This document shows, in pieces, positions 30,985 through 40,895 of a DNA stretch of 64,000 nucleotides. This DNA is from an uncultured Porphyromonadaceae bacterium (GTDB taxonomy: Bacteria > Bacteroidota > Bacteroidia > Bacteroidales > Coprobacteraceae). The translations under genes were made by a program, and so were the position numbers. Position 1 is the first letter of the stretch, and every line of letters starts with the position of its first letter. The stretch spans positions 1-64,000 of the forward strand of contig URAV01000010.1 of the NCBI GenBank assembly GCA_900545915.1, written 5' to 3'. Under the pieces are notes generated by a model. It ran no database searches, was not told the origin of the DNA, and saw only the letters and a list, made by a program, of their open reading frames with translations.

Positions 30985-33882
30985 ATGACGATAAGGTTAA
31001 ATAAAGTAGCAAGAGATTTAAATGTAGGAATTCAGACAGCTGTCGATTTCCTGCAAAAGAAAGGATTTTCTATTGAGTCAAATCCCAATACGAAAATCAG
31101 TGACGAACAGTATGCCCTGTTGGTAAAAGAATTCAGTACGGATAAAGATCTGAAAATCGAATCGGAACGTATCAGCCAGGAGCGTCATAATAAAGATAAA
31201 AACAAAGCAACCGTCGCTCTCGAAGGCTATGAAGAACCCGCATCGGACAATGAATCGGGAAAAACGGAAATAGCTACAACAATAGACGAAGAACTAAAAC
31301 CGAGAATCAAACAAGTCGGAAAGATAGATTTAGATAATTTATATCGTTCGGTAGCTCCTAAAAAAGAAGAACCGGAAGAGACCGTAACGGACAAAGAGGA
31401 AAAAACAGTTACCGAAGAACCCTTACAAGATCATAACGAGATTGAAAAGGAAATTCAGGAAGAAGAAAAAGTTTCTATAAAAGAGCCTGAAATCGCAGAA
31501 GAACCTAAACCTGAAAATATCGAAGAAGAAGATATTGTTTTAGAAAACGACGATATTAACGAAAATTCCGAAGAAGAAGAAGAGGACGATGAACCCATCC
31601 ATATGAACGAAGAAACAAAAGAAGACGAAATATTTACGCTAAACCGGCCTAAACTGACTACGAATATCAATGTAGTCGGGAAAATAGATCTTTCAGCGTT
31701 GAATCAGCAAACTCGTCCGAAGAAAAAAACAAAAGAAGAGAAAAGGAAAGAGCGCGAAGCTAAAGACAAACAACGTAATGATCTGAAAAAACCAATCGTT
31801 GCAGAGGCAAAAACTACCGAATCTCAAGAAACGGATATGGAACGCAAAAAACGCAAACGTATCCGCAAAGAAAAAATCGATATCGAAAAGAATGCGCCGA
31901 CAACGAATCCGCAATCCCGAAATAATAACGGGAATCAAAAAGGTCCTAAACTGAAATTGAAAAAACCGGTAAAAACCGAAATCAGTGAAGAGGATGTACA
32001 AAAACAGATTAAGGAAACATTAGCCAGACTGACAACCAAAGGACAGAAAAAGAGCGCGAAATGGCGTAAAGAGAAACGAGAAGCTTTTGCCAATAAAGCT
32101 CAAGAACTGGAAGAACAGGAGATGGAAGAAAGCCGTATCCTGAAACTGACCGAGTTCGTTACCGCCAACGATCTGGCTGTCATGATGAACGTACCGGTAA
32201 ATAACGTTATCGCTACTTGTATGAGCATCGGTATCATGGTGTCTATCAATCAACGCCTCGATGCAGAAACGATCAATATCGTAGCAGAAGAATTCGGATT
32301 CAAAACAGAATATGTCAGTGCAGAGGTAGTAGAAGCGATCAATGTAGAAGAGGATAAAGAAGAAGATTTGACTCACCGTCCACCGATCGTTACGGTTATG
32401 GGACATGTCGATCACGGAAAAACTTCGTTACTCGACTATATCCGTAACGCGAATGTTATTGCGGGTGAAGCCGGAGGTATCACCCAGCATATCGGAGCTT
32501 ATAACGTAAAATTGAACGATGGCAGAAGAATCACATTCTTGGATACACCCGGTCACGAAGCTTTTACCGCAATGCGTGCCCGAGGAGCTAAAGTTACGGA
32601 CATCGCAATCATCATCGTTGCTGCAGACGACAGCGTGATGCCGCAAACCGTCGAAGCAATCAACCATGCCTCGGCTGCCGGCGTACCTATCGTATTTGCC
32701 ATCAACAAAGTAGATAAACCCAATGCCAACCCCGATAAAATTAAAGAAGAGCTGGCCAACATGAATTACCTTGTCGAAGAATGGGGCGGAAAATATCAGT
32801 CTCAAGATATTTCAGCAAAAAAAGGTACAGGCGTGCACGAACTGCTCGAAAAAGTTTTACTCGAAGCCGAATTGCTCGACTTAAAAGCCAATCCCGACCG
32901 TAGAGCTACCGGTTCGGTAATTGAATCGACTCTGGATAAAGGACGAGGGTATGTAGCTACCGTATTGGTAGAAAACGGAACTCTTCACACCGGAGATATT
33001 GTCCTTGCAGGAACACATCACGGACGTGTCAAGGCCATGTTCAACGAACGAAATGCACGGATCAATGAAGCAGGCCCATCTGCCCCGGCATTGATCTTAG
33101 GCTTGAACGGCGCTCCGCAAGCAGGAGACATTTTCCACGTAATGGAAAGCGAGCAAGAAGCCCGTGAGATTGCAAACAAGCGGGAACAGTTACAGCGAGA
33201 ACTCGGATTGAGGACACACAAGCTACTGACTCTCGATGATATAGGAAGACGTATTGCCATCGGCAATTTCCAAGAACTGAATGTAATTGTAAAAGGAGAC
33301 GTAGATGGTTCGGTAGAAGCCTTGAGCGATTCTCTGATCAAATTATCGACCGAAGAAATTCAGGTAAACGTATTGCATAAAGCCGTAGGACAAATTTCCG
33401 AATCGGATATTACCTTGGCCGCCGCATCGAATGCCATTATCATAGGATTCCAAGTACGTCCGTCTATGGCAGCCCGTCGTCTTGCAGAAAAAGAAGGTGT
33501 GGATATTCGACTCTACTCTATCATTTACGATGCGATAGAAGAAGTAAAATCTGCTATGGAAGGAATGCTTTCTCCGGAAATCAAGGAAGAAATCACGGCA
33601 ACTGTCGAAGTACGAGAAACTTTCAAGATCACAAAAGTGGGAACTGTCGCCGGATGTATGGTTAAAGAAGGTAAAATCAAACGTACCAACAAGATTCGCC
33701 TTATCCGTGACGGTATAGTTATTTATTCCGGAGATCTCGGTTCGCTGAAGCGATTCAAAGAAGATGTAAAAGAGGTCGCTACCGGATATGAGTGCGGTCT
33801 TAACATCGCTAACTACAACGACATCAAGATAGGCGACTTGATCGAAGCGTATGAAGAGGTCGAAGTAAAAAAGACCCTGTAA
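30985..33882 (+). CDS. infB: Translation initiation factor IF-2
   Basis: 965 aa. IF2 N-terminal motif (TIRLNKVARDLNVGIQTAVD), a very long acidic/lysine-rich disordered region (about 75-330), a second IF2-N domain, then the GTPase: G1 GHVDHGKTS (from 473), G3 DTPGH (from 520), G4 NKVDK (from 574). C-terminal domains include the tRNA-binding C2 region. Brings initiator tRNA to the 30S subunit. The 119-bp gap before it holds a small inverted repeat (AAATCCG/CGGATTT) with no T tract. Confidence 0.95.
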   Translation: MTIRLNKVARDLNVGIQTAVDFLQKKGFSIESNPNTKISDEQYALLVKEFSTDKDLKIESERISQERHNKDKNKATVALEGYEEPASDNESGKTEIATTIDEELKPRIKQVGKIDLDNLYRSVAPKKEEPEETVTDKEEKTVTEEPLQDHNEIEKEIQEEEKVSIKEPEIAEEPKPENIEEEDIVLENDDINENSEEEEEDDEPIHMNEETKEDEIFTLNRPKLTTNINVVGKIDLSALNQQTRPKKKTKEEKRKEREAKDKQRNDLKKPIVAEAKTTESQETDMERKKRKRIRKEKIDIEKNAPTTNPQSRNNNGNQKGPKLKLKKPVKTEISEEDVQKQIKETLARLTTKGQKKSAKWRKEKREAFANKAQELEEQEMEESRILKLTEFVTANDLAVMMNVPVNNVIATCMSIGIMVSINQRLDAETINIVAEEFGFKTEYVSAEVVEAINVEEDKEEDLTHRPPIVTVMGHVDHGKTSLLDYIRNANVIAGEAGGITQHIGAYNVKLNDGRRITFLDTPGHEAFTAMRARGAKVTDIAIIIVAADDSVMPQTVEAINHASAAGVPIVFAINKVDKPNANPDKIKEELANMNYLVEEWGGKYQSQDISAKKGTGVHELLEKVLLEAELLDLKANPDRRATGSVIESTLDKGRGYVATVLVENGTLHTGDIVLAGTHHGRVKAMFNERNARINEAGPSAPALILGLNGAPQAGDIFHVMESEQEAREIANKREQLQRELGLRTHKLLTLDDIGRRIAIGNFQELNVIVKGDVDGSVEALSDSLIKLSTEEIQVNVLHKAVGQISESDITLAAASNAIIIGFQVRPSMAARRLAEKEGVDIRLYSIIYDAIEEVKSAMEGMLSPEIKEEITATVEVRETFKITKVGTVAGCMVKEGKIKRTNKIRLIRDGIVIYSGDLGSLKRFKEDVKEVATGYECGLNIANYNDIKIGDLIEAYEEVEVKKTL

Positions 33883-33909
33883 TAACACTGCACAGGCATT
33901 ACCGAAACA

Positions 33910-33996
33910 ATCGGGTTACCTATTTGCAGCAAGAATATAAACACGGATGTAAAAGAAGTAACCCGATAAGCCGGAACTTTTTTGACATCTGTGTTT
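33910..33996 (+). promoter_or_regulatory. Interleaved inverted repeats between infB and cvpA-suf
   Basis: Arm a ATCGGGTTAC (33910-33919) pairs with GTAACCCGAT (33958-33967), 10 bp perfect. Arm b AAACACGGATGT (33939-33950) pairs with ACATCTGTGTTT (33985-33996), 12 bp with one G-U. The order a-b-a'-b' means the helices are either mutually exclusive or a pseudoknot. b' runs into TTTTTCT, so b/b' resembles a terminator and a/a' an antiterminator. Located before cvpA-sufBCDS; a regulatory RNA element is plausible but unproven. Confidence 0.5.
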
Positions 33997-34027
33997 TTCT
34001 ATTCGGGGATAAATGATTTAAGGGAGT

Positions 34028-34666
34028 ATGAGAATCGAGATTATAGATATAGTCATTGCCGTACTCATTTTGTACAGTATTTTCCGAGGCTATCATTTAG
34101 GACTTATTCGTCAGATCGGAGCTTTGGGTGGTATACTGTTGGCTATTTTGGGTGCTAATCTGTTTTCTCCTTTCATGGGATTGCTATTGAATAAAACAGA
34201 ATTGTTTCCCGAATACGTCAATCATAAAATCGCATACTTGGTGACTTTCCTGATTATTCTCTTTTCTTGCAAATTTATCACCCGGCTAATGCAACGCTTC
34301 GCCAGGATGTTACATCTCGGACTTCCGGACAAATGGGCCGGCGTACTTTTCTGCGGATTTAAATATATTCTTGTCATCAGTGTAGTCCTGAATATTTATG
34401 ATTTATTACACAAGGAGTTAGACCCGAAAGATACAAAAACACAAGAAAATTCATATTTTTACTCCGAAATTATAAAAGTCGCACCTTTTATTCTCGATTT
34501 ATCTAAACAAGCATTTCGTAGCGAGAATAAAAACAAAGAAACAGACAAACCAAAACAGATAAGTGTGTGTTTATTAAAAAGATATTCTTACGATATCCCC
34601 ATTCTATCCTATTCGAACGATAATGGGCTAAATGTAAAATACATATATGAAACAAGAAGATCCTAA
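34028..34666 (+). CDS. CvpA family membrane protein
   Basis: 212 aa with about four transmembrane helices in the first 130 residues (IDIVIAVLILYSIFRGYHLG is the family's N-terminal signature). CvpA-type proteins are inner-membrane proteins of poorly known role (colicin V production, envelope stress). It overlaps sufB by 20 bp, so the Suf operon probably begins here, a linkage I recall for Bacteroidales. The C-terminal 70 residues are polar and cytoplasmic or periplasmic. Confidence 0.78.
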   Translation: MRIEIIDIVIAVLILYSIFRGYHLGLIRQIGALGGILLAILGANLFSPFMGLLLNKTELFPEYVNHKIAYLVTFLIILFSCKFITRLMQRFARMLHLGLPDKWAGVLFCGFKYILVISVVLNIYDLLHKELDPKDTKTQENSYFYSEIIKVAPFILDLSKQAFRSENKNKETDKPKQISVCLLKRYSYDIPILSYSNDNGLNVKYIYETRRS

Positions 34667-36098
34667 TCAAATATTAAACGACGTTACTTCCAATGATTAT
34701 AAATACGGATTTGTAACCGATATAGAAACAGAAGTGATTCCTACCGGATTATGCGAAAATGTAATCCGGCTTATCTCCCAAAAAAAAGGAGAACCTGAAT
34801 GGCTTCTCGAATTCAGACTAAAGGCTTATGAACACTGGAAAACGTTGAAGATGCCTCATTGGGCACATTTAGATATTCCTTCTATCGATTATCAGGCAAT
34901 CAGCTATTATGCCGCACCTAAGAAAAAAGAAGGACCGAAAAGTCTTGATGAAGTAGATCCCGAGTTACTGAAGACATTCAACAAATTAGGAATCTCTTTG
35001 GAAGAACAAATGAAACTTTCCGGAATTGCCGTCGATGCCGTCATGGACAGCGTTTCGGTAAAAACGACATTCCGAGAAAAACTCGCCGAACTGGGCGTAA
35101 TTTTCTGTTCGTTCAGCGAGGCGGTTAAGGATTATCCCGACTTAGTAAAAAAATATCTGGGTTCGGTGGTATCTTATCGTGACAATTTTTTTGCAGCGCT
35201 CAACTCCGCCGTATTCAGCGACGGTTCGTTCGTATATATTCCCAAAGGGGTACGTTGCCCGATGGAGTTATCAACCTATTTCCGTATCAACGCAGCCAAT
35301 ACAGGACAATTCGAACGCACTTTAATCGTAGCCGACGACGACAGTTATGTAAGCTATCTCGAAGGGTGTACCGCTCCGATGCGTGACGAAAACCAACTGC
35401 ATGCGGCAATAGTAGAGATAATCGCCCACGACCGTGCAGAAGTAAAATACTCTACCGTTCAAAACTGGTATCCCGGTGATAAGAACGGAAAAGGCGGTAT
35501 CTACAATTTTGTAACGAAACGGGGTATCTGTAAAGGTGATCACTCGAAAATCTCATGGACACAGGTAGAAACAGGTTCTGCCATTACATGGAAATATCCG
35601 AGCTGCATACTTGCCGGAGACAATTCGATCGGAGAATTTTATTCGGTTGCCGTGACCAATAATCACCAACAGGCAGATACGGGAACGAAAATGATTCATT
35701 TGGGAAAGAATACAAAAAGCACGATTGTTTCTAAAGGTATCTCTGCAGGATACAGCCAAAACAGCTATCGGGGACTGGTCAAAGTTTCCTCTCGTGCCGA
35801 CAATGCCCGGAATTATACACAATGCGACAGTTTATTGCTGAGTTCTCATTGCGGGGCACACACATTTCCGTATATGGATATAAAGAACAATACCGCAGTC
35901 GTAGAGCATGAAGCCACCACATCCAAGATCAGCGAAGATCAGATCTTTTATTGCAACCAAAGGGGTATTCCGACAGAAGATGCCGTAGGTCTGATTGTAA
36001 ACGGTTACGCAAAAGAAGTGATGAACAAGCTCCCGATGGAATTTGCTGTCGAAGCCCAGAAACTTTTGCAAATTTCCTTAGAAGGCTCGGTAGGATAA
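34647..36098 (+). CDS. sufB: Fe-S cluster scaffold subunit SufB
   Basis: 483 aa, expected length. Contains the beta-helix core and the conserved cysteine segment CDSLLLSSHCGAHTFPYM corresponding to the cluster-assembly cysteine region, plus QIFYCNQRGIPTEDAVGLIV. SufB with SufC and SufD forms the scaffold that builds Fe-S clusters from sulfur delivered by SufS. Followed by sufC 40 bp away. No sufE or sufU is seen next to the operon. Confidence 0.95.
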   Translation: MKQEDPNQILNDVTSNDYKYGFVTDIETEVIPTGLCENVIRLISQKKGEPEWLLEFRLKAYEHWKTLKMPHWAHLDIPSIDYQAISYYAAPKKKEGPKSLDEVDPELLKTFNKLGISLEEQMKLSGIAVDAVMDSVSVKTTFREKLAELGVIFCSFSEAVKDYPDLVKKYLGSVVSYRDNFFAALNSAVFSDGSFVYIPKGVRCPMELSTYFRINAANTGQFERTLIVADDDSYVSYLEGCTAPMRDENQLHAAIVEIIAHDRAEVKYSTVQNWYPGDKNGKGGIYNFVTKRGICKGDHSKISWTQVETGSAITWKYPSCILAGDNSIGEFYSVAVTNNHQQADTGTKMIHLGKNTKSTIVSKGISAGYSQNSYRGLVKVSSRADNARNYTQCDSLLLSSHCGAHTFPYMDIKNNTAVVEHEATTSKISEDQIFYCNQRGIPTEDAVGLIVNGYAKEVMNKLPMEFAVEAQKLLQISLEGSVG

Positions 36099-36138
36099 TT
36101 GAATACTTTTAATTTGAACATAAAAAAGACGACATACG

Positions 36139-36891
36139 ATGTTAGATATTAAAGATTTACATGCCAGTATCAACGGCAAAGAGATATTAAAGGGAATCAA
36201 CCTGACGGTAAAACCCGGAGAAGTTCATGCGATTATGGGTCCCAACGGATCGGGAAAAAGTACATTATCTTCGGTTCTGGCAGGAAATCCGGCCTTTGAA
36301 GTGACCGAAGGAAGTGTAAATTTTTATGGGAAAGACTTGCTCTCTCTCTCTCCTGAAGACCGTTCGCACGAAGGCATTTTCTTGAGTTTCCAATATCCGG
36401 TAGAAATACCGGGCGTAAGCATGGTAAACTTCATGCGTGCCGCTGTGAACGAACAACGCAAATATAAGGGTTTAGAACCTCTATCCGCAACAGATTTTTT
36501 GCGTATGATGCGTGAAAAACGCGAGATCGTAGAATTGGATAACAAATTGGCGAGTCGATCGGTTAATGAAGGGTTTTCCGGCGGAGAAAAAAAGAAAAAC
36601 GAAATTTTTCAAATGGCTATGCTTCAGCCTCGTTTATCGATTTTGGACGAAACGGACAGCGGACTGGATATAGATGCCTTGCGTATCGTTGCAGAAGGCG
36701 TGAATAAATTGAAATCAGATCAAAATGCGACGATCGTAATTACTCACTATCAAAGATTGCTCGATTATATCGCTCCGGATTTTGTTCATGTGCTTTATAA
36801 AGGGCGTATCGTAAAATCGGGAGGTCCGGAACTGGCCTTAGAGTTAGAAGAAAAAGGATATGATTGGATCAAGAAAGAAGTCGATAAATAG
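36139..36891 (+). CDS. sufC: Fe-S assembly ATPase SufC
   Basis: 250 aa ABC ATPase. Walker A GPNGSGKST (34-42), ABC signature FSGGEKKKNEI, Walker B with LSILDETDSGLD as in SufC. ATP hydrolysis drives conformational change in SufB-SufD during cluster assembly. Third gene of cvpA-sufB-C-D-S. Confidence 0.95.
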   Translation: MLDIKDLHASINGKEILKGINLTVKPGEVHAIMGPNGSGKSTLSSVLAGNPAFEVTEGSVNFYGKDLLSLSPEDRSHEGIFLSFQYPVEIPGVSMVNFMRAAVNEQRKYKGLEPLSATDFLRMMREKREIVELDNKLASRSVNEGFSGGEKKKNEIFQMAMLQPRLSILDETDSGLDIDALRIVAEGVNKLKSDQNATIVITHYQRLLDYIAPDFVHVLYKGRIVKSGGPELALELEEKGYDWIKKEVDK

Positions 36892-36939
36892 ATCCGATCT
36901 GTTTCTTTTTAATCAGTCGTTTTATTATCATTGTACATC

Positions 36940-38283
36940 ATGAATATAGAAAAACAATATATAGAATTGTACGACCAGTACCATTCGCTCATCGACAGTC
37001 ATGCTTCTCCCATTCTTAACGCATTGCGGGAAAAAGCGATGTCCGATTTCCGGGAAACAGGATTTCCCACTCCAAACGATGAAGAGTATAAGCACACGAA
37101 CATTCCGGATTTGTTCGCTCCTGATTACGGATTGAATCTGAACCGTTTAGAGATACCGGTAAACCCTTACGAAGTATTCCGATGCGATGTTCCTAATCTC
37201 AGTACATTGCTTTACTTTGTAGTCAATGACAGTTTTTATACAAAAGAAAATCCTAAAGTAAAACTTCCTGAAGGGGTTCTTATCGGAAGTCTTAACGAAA
37301 TGGCTCGTTCTCATCCCGATCTGGTACAGCGTTACTACGGGAAGCAGGCATGTACCCAAAACGATGGAATCGTCGCATTAAATACGGCATTCGTACAAGA
37401 CGGATTTTTTCTTTATGTCCCTAAAGGCGTTATCATAGAAAAACCGATACAACTGATCAATATACTACGGGGAGATGCAGATTTTATGGTAAACCGCCGA
37501 TTGCTGATCGTTCTGGAAGAGGGAGCACAAGCCCGTTTGCTGGTTTGTGACCATACGATGGATAAAAAGAAATTTTTGTCATCGCAAGTAACCGAGATTT
37601 ATGCGGGCAAAAATGCGGTATTCGACTATTATGATATAGAAGAATCATCACTAAACACTAACCGGATAACCTCTACTTTTGTAGATCAAGCTGAAAAATC
37701 GAACGTACTTATTAACGGCATTACCCTTCATAACGGCACAACTCGCAACAATTACCGGATGACATTTTCCGGAGAACATGCAGAAGCTCATTTGTGCGGG
37801 ATGGCGATAGCAGATAAAAAGCAATCGGTAGATAACCACACGTTCATCGATCATGCCGTTCCTTACTGTACGAGTAACGAACTATTTAAATATGTACTGA
37901 ACGATTCGTCGACAGGTTCTTTCAGCGGACGTATTCTCGTACGGGAAGGCGCTCAGAAAACTTCGGCTTATCAAACCAATCGAAATCTTTGTGCTACAAA
38001 AGAAGCCCACATGTACACGAAACCTCAACTCGAAATATACGCGGATGATGTAAAATGCAGTCACGGGGCAACTGTAGGACAATTAGATGAAAATGCTTTA
38101 TTCTATCTCCGGTCACGGGGAATACCCGAAGCTGAAGCACGAATGCTGCTGATGTTCGCTTTTACCAACGATGTAATCGAGAATGTCAGGATGGATGCTT
38201 TGAAAGATCGGCTACGCCAATTGGTAGAAAAAAGATTTCGTGGAGAACTCGACAAATGTGCAGGATGTAATATCTGTCAATAA
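36940..38283 (+). CDS. sufD: Fe-S cluster assembly protein SufD with Cys-rich tail
   Basis: 447 aa from the ATG at 36940. A TTG nine bases upstream is possible but less likely. Beta-helix core homologous to SufB (KTSAYQTNRNLCATKEAHMY; KCSHGATVGQLDENALFYL). It ends in KCAGCNICQ, a CxxCxxC tail (C440, C443, C446) that the E. coli protein lacks as far as I recall; it may bind metal or a cluster. Partner of SufB and SufC. Confidence 0.92.
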   Translation: MNIEKQYIELYDQYHSLIDSHASPILNALREKAMSDFRETGFPTPNDEEYKHTNIPDLFAPDYGLNLNRLEIPVNPYEVFRCDVPNLSTLLYFVVNDSFYTKENPKVKLPEGVLIGSLNEMARSHPDLVQRYYGKQACTQNDGIVALNTAFVQDGFFLYVPKGVIIEKPIQLINILRGDADFMVNRRLLIVLEEGAQARLLVCDHTMDKKKFLSSQVTEIYAGKNAVFDYYDIEESSLNTNRITSTFVDQAEKSNVLINGITLHNGTTRNNYRMTFSGEHAEAHLCGMAIADKKQSVDNHTFIDHAVPYCTSNELFKYVLNDSSTGSFSGRILVREGAQKTSAYQTNRNLCATKEAHMYTKPQLEIYADDVKCSHGATVGQLDENALFYLRSRGIPEAEARMLLMFAFTNDVIENVRMDALKDRLRQLVEKRFRGELDKCAGCNICQ

Positions 38284-38304
38284 AATAAAGGAGACTATAC
38301 AACT

Positions 38305-39519
38305 ATGTTAGACATTCAAAAGATACGAAATGATTTTCCCATACTCGAACAAAAAGTATATGGAAAACCATTGGTTTATTTTGACAATGCTGCAACCTCT
38401 CAAACTCCCGAATGTGTCGTCAATACGATCAGAGACGGATATGACCGGATCAATGCAAACGTGCATCGAGGTGTGCATTTTTTAAGCCAGGAAGCTACCG
38501 AAGGTCACGAGAATGCACGAAAAAGAGTGCAACAATATTTGCATGCAGCACACGATTATGAAATTATTTTTACTCGTGGAACTACCGAATCCATAAATCT
38601 GGTCGCAAGTTCGTTCGGAGATGCTTTTCTGAAAGACGGAGATGAAATAATATTGTCGGAAATGGAACATCATGCCAATATTGTTCCGTGGCAATTGCTT
38701 CAAAACCGGAAAAAGATTACATTGAGAGTCGTGCCTATCGATGAAAACGGAGAACTGAAGATGGATGTTTTCCGCTCATTATTCAATGAAAAGACAAAAC
38801 TCGTATCACTCTCACATATCTCTAATGTTTTGGGGACTGTGAATCCCATAAAAGAAATAATTTCAATATCGCATTCGCACGGTGTACCTGTTTTGCTGGA
38901 TGGAGCTCAAGCTGCTCCTCATACTCGCATAGACGTGCAAGATATGGATGTCGATTTTTATGTTTTATCGGCACACAAGATGTACGGTCCTACCGGAATA
39001 GGAGTATTATACGGTAAAGAAAAATGGCTGAACGCCATGCCTCCTTATCAGGGAGGGGGCGAAATGATCTCTCATGTATCTTTCGAAAAAACCACATTCA
39101 ATGAGCTTCCTTATAAATTCGAGGCCGGGACACCCGACTATATCGGAACAATGGCTTTTGCGACAGCTCTTGATTATATCGAAAGTATCGGGATAGAGAA
39201 TATCGCAGCACATGAACAAGACCTGCTTCGCTACACAACCGGACAATTGATGCAGATAGACGGTATGAGGATTTTCGGAACTGCACATGAAAAGAGTGCT
39301 GTTATCTCTTTTCTTGTAAAAAACATTCATCATTATGATATGGGGATGTTACTTGACAAACTCGGTTTTGCTACCCGGACAGGACATCATTGCGCCCAAC
39401 CGTTGATGCAGGCTTTAGGTGTGGAAGGTGTACTTCGCGCATCTTTTGCTGTTTATAATACTAAAGAAGAGGTCGACGCATTTGTTGCAGCCGTACATCG
39501 TGTTGCGAAAATGTTCTGA
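38305..39519 (+). CDS. sufS: Cysteine desulfurase SufS
   Basis: 404 aa, class V aminotransferase fold. PLP-binding lysine in LSAHKMYGPTGIG (Lys225), ATTESINLVASSFG-like substrate loop, and active cysteine in RTGHHCAQPLM (Cys363). Removes sulfur from cysteine for the SufBCD scaffold. Last gene of the operon, followed by a strong terminator at 39538-39575. Confidence 0.95.
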   Translation: MLDIQKIRNDFPILEQKVYGKPLVYFDNAATSQTPECVVNTIRDGYDRINANVHRGVHFLSQEATEGHENARKRVQQYLHAAHDYEIIFTRGTTESINLVASSFGDAFLKDGDEIILSEMEHHANIVPWQLLQNRKKITLRVVPIDENGELKMDVFRSLFNEKTKLVSLSHISNVLGTVNPIKEIISISHSHGVPVLLDGAQAAPHTRIDVQDMDVDFYVLSAHKMYGPTGIGVLYGKEKWLNAMPPYQGGGEMISHVSFEKTTFNELPYKFEAGTPDYIGTMAFATALDYIESIGIENIAAHEQDLLRYTTGQLMQIDGMRIFGTAHEKSAVISFLVKNIHHYDMGMLLDKLGFATRTGHHCAQPLMQALGVEGVLRASFAVYNTKEEVDAFVAAVHRVAKMF

Positions 39520-39537
39520 TCCGATATATAAAAATTC

Positions 39538-39575
39538 AACAAGGATGTAGAAAATATCTACACCCTTGTTTTTTT
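39538..39575 (+). terminator. Rho-independent terminator of the suf operon
   Basis: 14-bp stem AACAAGGATGTAGA / TCTACACCCTTGTT with one A-C mismatch, 5-nt loop, then a run of T. Confidence 0.85.
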
Positions 39576-39692
39576 ACCAAGACCGAAATAGGGTATCAGA
39601 TAACTTATTTTCAATAAAATGATAAATATACCTGCTTTTTTGCACGGATATTGTTATATACTCAGTTATTTGAATAATTTGAAAAACTATAT

Positions 39693-40895
39693 ATGAAAAA
39701 ATTTGTAGAGTCAATCACCAAAATGGAGTTTAATCGAAAAAAGGTTCTGATCATTATCATCGGGATTATCGTCATCGGAATCGTCTATTACTTCCTAAGC
39801 CGTCCCCCAAAAGCAGCGGCCTCTGAACCTACGGTAGTTATAGAGACCGTAACGACAGACGATGTCGAAATCTACGGAGAATATGTGGGACGCATTCGAG
39901 CACAACAGTTCGTCGAAGTTCGTGCACGAGTAGAAGGCTACCTTGAAAAAATGCTCTTCGAAGAAGGCACTTATGTTCCTAAAAATCAACTATTATTCAT
40001 TATCAATCCCGACCAATACAAAGCAAAAGTCGATAAAGTAAAAGCTCAACTTACCAAAGATAAAGCCCAAGCACTGAAAGCCAAACGCGACTTAGAGCGC
40101 ATACAACCCTTGTACGCTCAAAATGCTGCAAGCCGCTTAGACCTCGATAACGCGATTGCCGCATACGAAAGTGCGGCAGCTTCGGTAAATATGACCGAAG
40201 CCGATCTATCGCAAGCCGAAATGGAATTGGGATATACGGCAGTTCATTCTCCCCTTTCCGGACGAATAAGCGAGCGTCATGTCGATGTAGGAACATTAGT
40301 CGGTCCGGGAGGAAAATCTTTATTGGCGACCATTGTCAAAAGCGACACGGTATTAGTCGATTTCAGCATGACTGCTTTGGATTACTTACGCAGTAAAGAA
40401 CGAAACGTCAATTTAGGACAACGGGACACCTCCCGCACGTGGCAGCCTTATATAACGATTACGCTTGCAGACAATTCGATATATCCGCAAAAAGGTCTGG
40501 TCGATTTTGCAGAACCGCAAGTAGATCCGCAAACCGGAACATTCTCCGTACGGGCAGAGATGCCTAATCCGGAACAGGTACTGCTACCGGGACAATTCAC
40601 CAAAGTAAAACTGTTGCTCGATGTCCGTGAAGATGCTATTGTAGTACCTAATAAGTCTGTAATCTTAGAAAAAGGAGGAGCTTATATTTTTGTTATGCGC
40701 AAAGACTCTACGGTAGAAAAACGGTTTATAGAGATAGGACCGGAAATCGGGAACAAAATGGTTGTAGAACGCGGTCTTGCCGCAGGTGAAAAAATCGTTA
40801 CGGAAGGCTATCACAAATTGACTCCGGGCATGAAAGTCAAACCGGTTACCGAAGCCATCAAGCCTGAGACACCGGAAGAAAGGAGCGAATCATGA
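39693..40895 (+). CDS. RND efflux periplasmic adaptor (AcrA/MexA family)
   Basis: 400 aa. One N-terminal membrane anchor (VLIIIIGIIVIGIVYYF, about residues 17-33). Lipoyl/barrel-sandwich halves (EVRARVEGYLEKMLFEEGTY; AVHSPLSGRISERHVDVGTL), an alpha hairpin between, and beta-barrel plus membrane-proximal domains with LLPGQFTKVKLLL. Connects the inner-membrane pump to the outer-membrane channel. ATGA overlap with the pump gene. Substrates cannot be told from sequence. No adjacent regulator gene is visible. Confidence 0.9.
   Translation: MKKFVESITKMEFNRKKVLIIIIGIIVIGIVYYFLSRPPKAAASEPTVVIETVTTDDVEIYGEYVGRIRAQQFVEVRARVEGYLEKMLFEEGTYVPKNQLLFIINPDQYKAKVDKVKAQLTKDKAQALKAKRDLERIQPLYAQNAASRLDLDNAIAAYESAAASVNMTEADLSQAEMELGYTAVHSPLSGRISERHVDVGTLVGPGGKSLLATIVKSDTVLVDFSMTALDYLRSKERNVNLGQRDTSRTWQPYITITLADNSIYPQKGLVDFAEPQVDPQTGTFSVRAEMPNPEQVLLPGQFTKVKLLLDVREDAIVVPNKSVILEKGGAYIFVMRKDSTVEKRFIEIGPEIGNKMVVERGLAAGEKIVTEGYHKLTPGMKVKPVTEAIKPETPEERSES

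Noticed and set aside
32020..32415. Reverse-strand ORFs within infB, sufB, btuB and other long genes
   Set aside because: Shadows of strongly coding forward frames, with Cys/Phe/Ser/Tyr-rich translations and no own signals.
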